From Candidatus Izemoplasma sp. (GTDB taxonomy: Bacteria > Bacillota_I > Bacilli_A > Izemoplasmatales > Izemoplasmataceae), in NCBI GenBank assembly GCA_007117555.1, contig SKGI01000033.1, positions 1 through 7,191 of the forward strand: a stretch of 7,191 bases of DNA, given 5' to 3'. The translations under genes and the position numbers were made by a program. Positions 1-4,338 of the stretch are shown here, in pieces (within the stretch, counting starts at the first letter, position 1; every line of letters starts with the position of its first letter). The notes beneath the pieces are model-generated. The model was not told the origin of the DNA and searched no databases. It saw only the letters and a list, made by a program, of their open reading frames with translations.

Positions 1-1
1 C

Positions 2-511
2 ATTCACTGTAGTGGTAAAAATGTTATGGTACTTGAAATCAGCGCAACACCGTATATTTTCACGTTTAAAATGTGGGATTGGGACCGGCTTGGGCTGGAT
101 GGCCTACCCCGCCCAATTCATCTTGACCATGCTTTACAAAACATCGCATGGGAGCGCGATACGGATTGGGTAGAAAAAAATCTGTTAAACCCTTTCACGA
201 CGCTACCGTCCGCACCCAATATAACACACGAGCGCACAGGCTTGCATCCGACACGTCAGTTTATCGAAACCCATCGACATACTGCCGATGGACCGGTAGA
301 GCATGAAACGCATGGTTCAGTCAATATGCTAAATCTTGTCGAAGGGCGTGAAGCGACAGTCACAAGCCCAACGGATGCTTTTGAGCCATTCGTTGTTCAT
401 TATGCAGAAACGTTTATCATACCTGCATCCGTTCAACGCTATCGCATTACACCATCAGGACCATCGCTTGGTCAAACAATCACAACCATTAAAGCATTTG
501 TGAGGCGTTAA
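2..511 (+). CDS. Class I mannose-6-phosphate isomerase-like cupin protein, 3' part only (5' end outside window)
   Basis: This is the C-terminal part of a larger protein. The frame stays open upstream of the first ATG (position 26) to the window edge and reads IHCSGKNV directly into MVLEISATPYIFTFKMWDWD, so the ATG at 26 is an internal methionine. The block HCSG-N-MVLEISATPYIFTFK-WDW, followed by the DGLPRPI motif, the RTGLH segment and the FEPFVVHYAETFIIPA segment, matches from memory the end of the roughly 580-residue bacterial proteins annotated as class I mannose-6-phosphate isomerase. These are cupin-fold, metal-dependent enzymes thought to interconvert mannose-6-phosphate and fructose-6-phosphate. 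About 169 residues are visible. The protein is soluble, with no signal peptide or membrane segment in this part. The stop codon is 2 bp before the SGNH hydrolase start, so the two are almost certainly cotranscribed. The family call is fairly secure; true substrate specificity is not, because the catalytic N-terminal region is not visible. Confidence 0.72.
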   Translation: MHCSGKNVMVLEISATPYIFTFKMWDWDRLGLDGLPRPIHLDHALQNIAWERDTDWVEKNLLNPFTTLPSAPNITHERTGLHPTRQFIETHRHTADGPVEHETHGSVNMLNLVEGREATVTSPTDAFEPFVVHYAETFIIPASVQRYRITPSGPSLGQTITTIKAFVRR

Positions 512-513
512 AA

Positions 514-1236
514 ATGTTATATTCTATGTTATTGAATATTATCTTGTTGGGTATTATAGGATGGCTGATGATCCGTTTGCGTAACGCACCAGAAAAAGCG
601 ATGACAGCCTTCTTTAGTATGTTTATGAGTCAGGCACGCGCAAATCGCTTACGTTGGTTTGAAACAATGAATCGTTATGCGCCTAGTGAGGGTCATGTCT
701 TCATTGGTGATTCATTAATTGAAGAATATCAACTTACCGAGTGTTTCCCTGATAAACCTGTAATGAACCGGGGTATTGGTGGCGATACAACCACGGGTTT
801 GTTATCACGCCTTGAACCGAGTGTTTTTGCTTTGAATCCACGCCAAGTTTTCATTTTGATTGGTACGAATGACCTAGAACTAACAAACCAAGATGAACGA
901 CAGATTGCAGAAAACATTTTGACCATCGTAACGACCATCAAAGAACGGTTGCCCAATGTACATATACATGTGATAAAGTTATTGCCAGTCAGTCTCAGCT
1001 CAGCACCACATATCGATAAAAAGACCGTTGGTCGACGCCACCCTAAGCGTATTCAATCAGTCAATGCCCATTTAGATGCGCTACTTACGAGTATTGATGC
1101 ACTCACTTTGCATGATTACACATCAGACCTCACAAATACACAAGGCTATCTTCAAGATGCTTACACACGTGAAGGTTTGCACTTAACCCCACGTGCGTAT
1201 GAGGTGCTTACAAAAAAGCTGCAATCATACTTATAA
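514..1236 (+). CDS. Membrane-anchored SGNH/GDSL-type hydrolase
   Basis: This is a 240-residue SGNH-family lipase/esterase-like protein. Residues about 5-20 form one hydrophobic helix (LLNIILLGIIGWLMI), most likely an N-terminal membrane anchor. The SGNH blocks follow in order: block I VFIGDSLIEEY with nucleophile Ser67, block II NRGIGGDT with Gly89/Gly90, block III IGTND with Asn119, and block V REGLHLTPRAY with His223. Block V normally reads D-x-x-H, but the acid position here is Glu220, a conservative swap. The start is supported by GTGAGG at 500-505, 8 bp before the ATG, and by the 2 bp gap after the upstream isomerase-like gene. Basic residues (R21, R23, K28) follow the helix, which by the positive-inside rule would leave the catalytic domain facing the cytoplasm; this is uncertain. 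The substrate is unknown: such proteins cleave acyl esters of lipids, sugars or wall polymers. Transcription probably ends near the convergent hairpin at 1240-1261. Confidence 0.85.
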   Translation: MLYSMLLNIILLGIIGWLMIRLRNAPEKAMTAFFSMFMSQARANRLRWFETMNRYAPSEGHVFIGDSLIEEYQLTECFPDKPVMNRGIGGDTTTGLLSRLEPSVFALNPRQVFILIGTNDLELTNQDERQIAENILTIVTTIKERLPNVHIHVIKLLPVSLSSAPHIDKKTVGRRHPKRIQSVNAHLDALLTSIDALTLHDYTSDLTNTQGYLQDAYTREGLHLTPRAYEVLTKKLQSYL

Positions 1237-1261
1237 AAAAGGTCGCCTAAAATGACGACCT
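1235..1261 (-). terminator. Rho-independent terminator of manA, between convergent genes
   Basis: The stem AGGTCG (1240-1245) pairs with CGACCT (1256-1261) across a 10-base loop. Read on the minus strand, the hairpin is followed directly by a run of six T (plus-strand A at 1235-1240), the standard layout for ending manA transcription. On the plus strand the nearest T run (1278-1285) lies about 17 bases beyond the stem, so termination of the SGNH gene here is possible but less convincing. Confidence 0.75.
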
Positions 1262-1283
1262 AATCATGATGAGTTAGTTTTTT

Positions 1284-2162
1284 TTAGCTTCTTAACGTAA
1301 TTCGAGCGAGCCGAATAGGTCCATCAATCGTATAGTTTGATTCTGCACTGACAAACAGAAAATCACCTTTTTTCAATCGTTCCGATTCAATGAGACCCTC
1401 ACCTTCTAAAACAACTAAGAAGTCCCCATACGGATGGGCTTTAAAAGGATGGTCATAATTTGAGACAATTTCAAAACCAAAATACGTGTCGTGATGCTCA
1501 CGGATTGGGGTTTGATCTGGAATGGTCACAACAGACATAGCCGCTTCAACATGAAGCGGTCTTTTTTTACCATTTTCAAGCCGATCATAATCATAAAACC
1601 GATACGTTATGTCGCTAGATTGTTGCACTTCAAGCAACAACGTCCCTGCACAAATGGCGTGCAAAGTGCCTGCAGGTATGTAAAAGAAATCGTCTGAATG
1701 GACAGGGAAACGATTCACAAGGGCTTGATAGTCGCCCGCATCGACCATGCGCTTAAAAGCTTCATGTGTTTCAGCATGATGACCGATGACAATCTCAGTG
1801 TTTTGTTCAGTGTCGAGAATATACCAACATTCTGACTTACCAAAACTACCCAGCGCTTTGGCTTGCGCATCATCGGGATGCACTTGGATGCTTAAGTCTG
1901 CCTGAGCATCAATCAGTTTGACTAAAATCGGAAATGTTTCGGCTGGATGATGTCCAAATAAATGACGCTTTTGGGCAAAAAGTCGGCTCAATGGCCAATC
2001 TTTATAAGGCCCTCTTGAAACGGTTGTTTCACCATGTGGGTGCGCGCTGATACCCCAACATTCGCCCGTTGAATTTGAAGGAATGGGTAACCCAAAGACG
2101 GTTTGTAATTTTTTGCCACCCCAAACGGTTTCTTTGAAGACAGGTTCGAAGAATATTACCAT
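1284..2162 (-). CDS. manA: Mannose-6-phosphate isomerase, class I, short (Firmicutes) form
   Basis: This 292-residue enzyme should interconvert mannose-6-phosphate and fructose-6-phosphate in the cytoplasm, linking mannose use or mannose-sugar synthesis to glycolysis. It has the type I PMI signature in order: an N-terminal FKETVWGGKKL block, GECWGIS (about 33-39), the metal-site strand LSIQVHPDD (Gln93 and His95 likely zinc ligands), KSECWYIL (Glu111 likely ligand), PAGTLHAI (His168 likely ligand), and the segment ending in TYRFYDYDR with Arg188 as the likely catalytic arginine. The C-terminal cupin half ends around ARITLRS. Length is slightly under the usual 310-320 residues of the Bacillus-type enzyme, with no sign of truncation. 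The start is supported by GAGGTGA (2169-2175), 6 bases before the ATG. It is a single-gene unit transcribed from an extended -10 promoter and ending at the hairpin at 1235-1261. All key residues are present, so it should be active. Confidence 0.93.
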   Translation of the reverse strand: MVIFFEPVFKETVWGGKKLQTVFGLPIPSNSTGECWGISAHPHGETTVSRGPYKDWPLSRLFAQKRHLFGHHPAETFPILVKLIDAQADLSIQVHPDDAQAKALGSFGKSECWYILDTEQNTEIVIGHHAETHEAFKRMVDAGDYQALVNRFPVHSDDFFYIPAGTLHAICAGTLLLEVQQSSDITYRFYDYDRLENGKKRPLHVEAAMSVVTIPDQTPIREHHDTYFGFEIVSNYDHPFKAHPYGDFLVVLEGEGLIESERLKKGDFLFVSAESNYTIDGPIRLARITLRS

Positions 2163-2182
2163 AGTGTGTCACCTCGCAAACT

Positions 2183-2193
2183 ATTATACCACA
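2183..2193 (-). promoter_or_regulatory. Extended -10 promoter element for manA
   Basis: On the minus strand positions 2191-2183 read TGGTATAAT, a perfect TATAAT hexamer (2188-2183) with the TG-n extension. No good TTGACA is found 16-18 bases upstream, which is common when an extended -10 is present. The predicted transcript would start close to the GAGGTGA ribosome binding site (2169-2175), giving a very short leader. Confidence 0.6.
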
Positions 2194-2285
2194 CGCCACC
2201 ACGTTCGTCGTTAAAACGTTTCTAGATAGATGACAAAAAACTAACATATGTCTTGAAAATCATTTATTTTTTATCTTTTATTGTT

Positions 2286-2291
2286 TATAAT
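2286..2291 (+). promoter_or_regulatory. Likely -10 element for the flavodoxin gene
   Basis: A perfect TATAAT hexamer lies about 67 bases before the chosen ATG at 2358, in an A/T-rich stretch (about 2250-2295). The -35 position at 17-base spacing reads TTTATT, which is weak. A TTGAAA at 2253-2258 is 27 bases away, too far to pair with it. The A/T-rich tract could aid RNA polymerase binding. The call is moderate because A/T-rich DNA produces such hexamers by chance. Confidence 0.45.
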
Positions 2292-2345
2292 GTAATTAAC
2301 TAGACGAAATCTTAACAATTTATGCAACAAGCAATACTGAATCAT

Positions 2346-2352
2346 AAGGAGA
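2346..2352 (+). promoter_or_regulatory. Ribosome binding site that sets the flavodoxin start
   Basis: AAGGAGA at 2346-2352 lies 5 bases before the ATG at 2358. No comparable site precedes the in-frame ATG at 2322, and the 12 residues added by that start do not resemble a flavodoxin N-terminus, whereas MELVVYRSKYGHT does. Confidence 0.85.
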
Positions 2353-2357
2353 AGGTT

Positions 2358-2873
2358 ATGGAACTAGTCGTGTATCGGAGTAAGTACGGGCATACTAAAC
2401 AGTATGCAGAGTGGTTGGCCAGCGCGCGCAACTGTGAAGCCATCCCTTTAAAAAAACTAAGCAAACAGCACATTGAGCGTCATGATACGATTATTTTTGG
2501 GACCGGTGTGTATATCGGTAAGATGAAAGGCTTGAAAAAAATACTGCGGCGGTGCAAGACGAAAACACTGGTTGTTTTCGCTTGCGGGGGTAGCATTAAA
2601 GATCCTGCACACGAAGCCATTATTGTGAGACAAAATCTTCATGGCGTAGACCATAGTAATCTTACTTTTTTCTATGTGCCTGGTGGCATTGATTTGAGCA
2701 AAGTTAAAGGACCTATGCGACCATTCATGAACATAGCTAAATGGATGATCAGCAAAAAGAAAAACAAATCAAAAGATGAAATCGAGTTTCTTAAAGGATT
2801 TGAAGCACCGACTTACTATGTTTCAGAAGAACACCTCGAACCAATCTTAAAATTTCTTGGGGATAACCCTTGA
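2358..2873 (+). CDS. Flavodoxin-fold protein (Flavodoxin_5 / HemG-like)
   Basis: This 171-residue soluble protein should bind FMN and carry electrons. The first strand and phosphate loop read VVYRSKYGHTKQYAEWL, with S8-K-Y-G-H-T13 as the likely FMN phosphate-binding loop. GTGVYIGKM (48-56) and VFACGG (73-78) are the usual later flavodoxin segments, and FYVPGGIDLSKV (105-116) resembles the segment seen in HemG-type and flavodoxin-domain proteins. A lysine-rich stretch (KKKNKSK, about 133-139) lies on a probable surface loop near the C-terminus. Roles known in this group include protoporphyrinogen oxidation (HemG) and general electron transfer; the sequence alone does not choose between them, and no other heme genes are visible. 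It lies 80 bp upstream of the EncFtn-encapsulin operon with no terminator between, so read-through is possible. It carries no encapsulin targeting tail. An in-frame upstream ATG at 2322 was rejected as the start. Confidence 0.85.
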   Translation: MELVVYRSKYGHTKQYAEWLASARNCEAIPLKKLSKQHIERHDTIIFGTGVYIGKMKGLKKILRRCKTKTLVVFACGGSIKDPAHEAIIVRQNLHGVDHSNLTFFYVPGGIDLSKVKGPMRPFMNIAKWMISKKKNKSKDEIEFLKGFEAPTYYVSEEHLEPILKFLGDNP

Positions 2874-2891
2874 TTCAATACTGCACTGTAG

Positions 2892-2920
2892 TTGCTCTAA
2901 AGACTTAACCGTGCTACACT
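2892..2920 (+). promoter_or_regulatory. Promoter of the EncFtn-encapsulin operon
   Basis: A -35-like TTGCTC (2892-2897) is separated by exactly 17 bases from a -10-like TACACT (2915-2920), which also carries the extended TG-n motif (TG at 2912-2913). Transcription would start around 2927, giving a leader of roughly 27 bases before the EncFtn ATG. The fit to a housekeeping sigma promoter is good for an unaided reading. No clear metal-regulator operator is seen over it. Confidence 0.6.
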
Positions 2921-2940
2921 TTACTCAGGAAAGTATAGAA

Positions 2941-2945
2941 GGGAG
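2941..2945 (+). promoter_or_regulatory. Ribosome binding site that sets the EncFtn start
   Basis: GGGAG, within AAGGGAGA at 2939-2946, lies 8 bases before the ATG at 2954. A TTG at 2948 in the same frame would sit almost on top of the site, so it is not used. The protein therefore starts MNDQYHEPYE. Confidence 0.85.
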
Positions 2946-2953
2946 ATTTGCAT

Positions 2954-3319
2954 ATGAATGATCAATATCATGAGCCTTATGAGGTTTTAGATAAGGCAAC
3001 CCGCGACATCACCCGGGCTGTTAAAAGTCTCATTGAAGAACTTGAAGCCATTGATTGGTATAATCAAAGAATGGTCGCAAGTGACGACCCAGATCTCATC
3101 GCCATCCTTGAACATAACCGGGATGAAGAAGCCGAGCATGCGGCGATGACTTTAGAGTGGTTACGGCGCAAGTTACCTGTCCTTGATCGTGAGCTTCGCG
3201 ATAATCTCTTTAAAGAGGGGCCGATTGTCGGTCAACATGGCCATGACCATGACCACGATCACGAGACGCCAAGATCAACGAGTCGCGCGAACCTCAACAT
3301 CGGTTCGCTGAAGAAGTAG
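2954..3319 (+). CDS. Encapsulated ferritin-like protein (EncFtn), encapsulin cargo
   Basis: This 121-residue protein is the iron-oxidising cargo of an encapsulin shell. Known EncFtn proteins form decamers of dimers with a di-iron ferroxidase site made at the subunit interface, and oxidise Fe(II) inside the shell. The family pattern is clear: SLIEELEAIDWYNQR (Glu28, Glu29, Glu31, Trp35, Tyr36) and HNRDEEAEHAAMTLEWLRR (Glu59, His62). By alignment from memory to Rhodospirillum rubrum EncFtn, Glu29, Glu59 and His62 match its metal ligands Glu32, Glu62 and His65. The ferritin-like helices end near residue 88. A linker follows with a His-Asp repeat (HGHDHDHDHE, 95-104), then PRSTSRAN, then the targeting peptide LNIGSLKK (114-121). 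The stop codon is 8 bp before the encapsulin ATG, and TAGGTGA at the stop provides the next gene's ribosome binding site. The His-Asp run is the unusual part; the rest is canonical, and all ferroxidase residues are present. Confidence 0.93.
   Translation: MNDQYHEPYEVLDKATRDITRAVKSLIEELEAIDWYNQRMVASDDPDLIAILEHNRDEEAEHAAMTLEWLRRKLPVLDRELRDNLFKEGPIVGQHGHDHDHDHETPRSTSRANLNIGSLKK
3236..3265 (+). repeat. His-Asp coding repeat in the EncFtn linker
   Basis: Ten codons encode HGHDHDHDHE. At the DNA level this is an imperfect six-base repeat of the CATGAC type, with CAT/CAC and GAC/GAT wobble. Such short repeats can change copy number by slippage. The synonymous variation among units suggests that the protein sequence, and not only the DNA repeat, has been kept. 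Confidence 0.8.
3293..3316 (+). other. Encapsulin cargo-loading (targeting) peptide coding segment
   Basis: The last eight codons of the EncFtn gene encode LNIGSLKK. Family 1 encapsulin cargo ends in a short tail with a G-S-L core flanked by hydrophobic residues, which docks on the inner face of the shell protein. Here Leu114, Ile116 and Leu119 would be the anchoring side chains. It is joined to the ferritin domain by a linker of about 25 residues. Confidence 0.88.
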
Positions 3320-3327
3320 GTGACAGA

Positions 3328-4143
3328 ATGGATCTTTTTAAACAACACTTAGCCCCGATTGCAGATGAAGCGTGGGCAGAAATTAACGAAACCGCCATCG
3401 ACGTTATTGAAACGACTTTATCGGCTCGAAAAGCATTGCACGTCGTCGGACCGCTTGGTTTAGATAAACAGTCTGTCGCCAACGGAACCTTGACGTTGCT
3501 TGAAGATCAAGCAAGCCAACATGATGGGCAAATATTTGCCGGTCTTTATGGGGTCACACCCCTCTTAGAAACACGTTTATCTTTTGAGTTATCACGCTGG
3601 GAGTTAGACAATGCACTGCGTGGTAAACAAGATTTAGATCTTGATGTACTTGAAGATGCCGCAGAACAATTAGCCCGCTTTGAAGAAAACTGTATTTACA
3701 ATGGGCATGCATCCGCAGGCATTCCTGGTTTAGTTGAAACAGCCCCACATAAGCTACGCATTTCAGATAACGCCAATGAAACCTTACAAGCCATTGCGAG
3801 CGGGTTACTTAAACTGCAAGATGCTTACACACAAAAACCGTATGTACTCGTCGTAGGCGATGATGTCTTTACGATGTTACATCGCGTTTATGATGGCAAG
3901 TTACTAATCGATGCTGTATCGTCCTTAATCGGTGGCGAAGTCATCCATTCAAAAGTACTTAAAGGCGCTTTACTGTTGCCTTATAATCATGAAGATCTTG
4001 AGATTACCATCGGTCAAGATTATGCCATTGGTTATGAGTCGCATGATGCGAAAACAGTCCGTTTGTTCATTACCAATGCCTTTACATTCCGCATACTTGA
4101 CCCCGATTTAATCGTCTATTTCAAGTACTATCAAAACGCTTAA
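3328..4143 (+). CDS. Family 1 encapsulin shell protein (HK97 fold)
   Basis: This 271-residue protein should self-assemble into a closed nanocompartment (Linocin_M18 / encapsulin family, HK97 phage capsid fold). The N-terminus MDLFKQHLAPIADEAWAEI and the block LSARKALHVVGPLG (31-44) are strongly characteristic. So are LSRWELDNALRGK (88-100), ARFEENCIYNGHASAGIPGL (about 114-133) and the C-terminal GQDYAIGYESHDAKTVRLFI. Length matches the Thermotoga maritima type (about 265 residues), which forms 60-subunit T=1 shells; this is suggestive, not proof, of T=1. Trp91 lies where T. maritima has Trp87, reported to stack on bound flavin, so this shell may also be a flavoprotein. The gene follows EncFtn by 8 bp with an overlapping AGGTGA site (3318-3323), 4 bases before the ATG, and is followed by a strong terminator. 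Gene order and the targeting tail on the neighbour make the iron-storage role very likely. Confidence 0.96.
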   Translation: MDLFKQHLAPIADEAWAEINETAIDVIETTLSARKALHVVGPLGLDKQSVANGTLTLLEDQASQHDGQIFAGLYGVTPLLETRLSFELSRWELDNALRGKQDLDLDVLEDAAEQLARFEENCIYNGHASAGIPGLVETAPHKLRISDNANETLQAIASGLLKLQDAYTQKPYVLVVGDDVFTMLHRVYDGKLLIDAVSSLIGGEVIHSKVLKGALLLPYNHEDLEITIGQDYAIGYESHDAKTVRLFITNAFTFRILDPDLIVYFKYYQNA

Positions 4144-4165
4144 CTTACACGTAAATAAGACTCTG

Positions 4166-4193
4166 AAAGGTGGCTGAATTGGCCACCTTTTTT
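4166..4193 (+). terminator. Rho-independent terminator of the encapsulin operon
   Basis: A nine-base-pair stem, AAAGGTGGC (4166-4174) with GCCACCTTT (4182-4190), has a seven-base loop and ends in a run of six T (4188-4193). It lies about 22 bases after the encapsulin stop and separates the operon from the pyruvate dehydrogenase genes. Confidence 0.92.
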
Positions 4194-4288
4194 GGTGGTC
4201 AGTTAGATTATTTGGAAAAACTATAAAAAAGTGCATCTATCATGCAAAAAAATACGTAATCATGTAGACTAAAGATGTCTAGAAAGAA
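4194..4288 (+). promoter_or_regulatory. Probable pdh promoter region with two inverted repeats
   Basis: This stretch lies between the encapsulin terminator and the pdhA leader hairpin, and must hold the pdh promoter unless it lies further upstream. I find no convincing -35/-10 pair. Candidate -10 hexamers are TATCAT (4238-4243) and TAGACT (4265-4270), neither with a good -35 at 16-18 bases. Two perfect inverted repeats are present: TGCAT-n5-ATGCA (4232-4246) and TAGAC-n7-GTCTA (4265-4281). They overlap these candidates and could be operators. The assignment is positional. Confidence 0.4.
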
Positions 4289-4314
4289 CGGTGTTTTTTT
4301 TGTAAAAAGCACCG
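4289..4314 (+). promoter_or_regulatory. Leader hairpin just upstream of pdhA
   Basis: CGGTG (4289-4293) pairs with CACCG (4310-4314). Inside that, a T-G wobble and five T-A pairs extend the stem to 11 pairs closed by a four-base loop (4300-4303). It ends 10 bases before the AAGGAGG ribosome binding site (4325-4331), which remains unpaired. No T run follows, so it is not a normal terminator. It may protect the messenger 5' end or be a regulatory structure. Confidence 0.6.
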
Positions 4315-4338
4315 CTAACCTACCAAGGAGGCAAAAAA

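Noticed and set aside
26..511. A complete small 161-residue gene starting at position 26
   Set aside because: The frame is open to the left edge and the upstream residues (HCSGKNV) continue the family motif, so it is the end of a longer gene.
2322..2357. Upstream ATG extending the flavodoxin by 12 residues
   Set aside because: No ribosome binding site precedes it, while AAGGAGA sits correctly before the ATG at 2358, and the flavodoxin first strand starts there.
2358..2873. Flavodoxin as a second encapsulin cargo
   Set aside because: Its C-terminus (EPILKFLGDNP) lacks the G-S-L core of a targeting peptide, and no such motif is at the N-terminus.
2880..2892. Small hairpin ACTGC-act-GTAGT after the flavodoxin gene as a terminator
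   Set aside because: Five pairs including a wobble and no T run; too weak. It also overlaps the start of the next promoter.
2948..2953. TTG start extending EncFtn by two residues
   Set aside because: It would lie only 2 bases after the GGGAG site; the ATG at 2954 has proper spacing.
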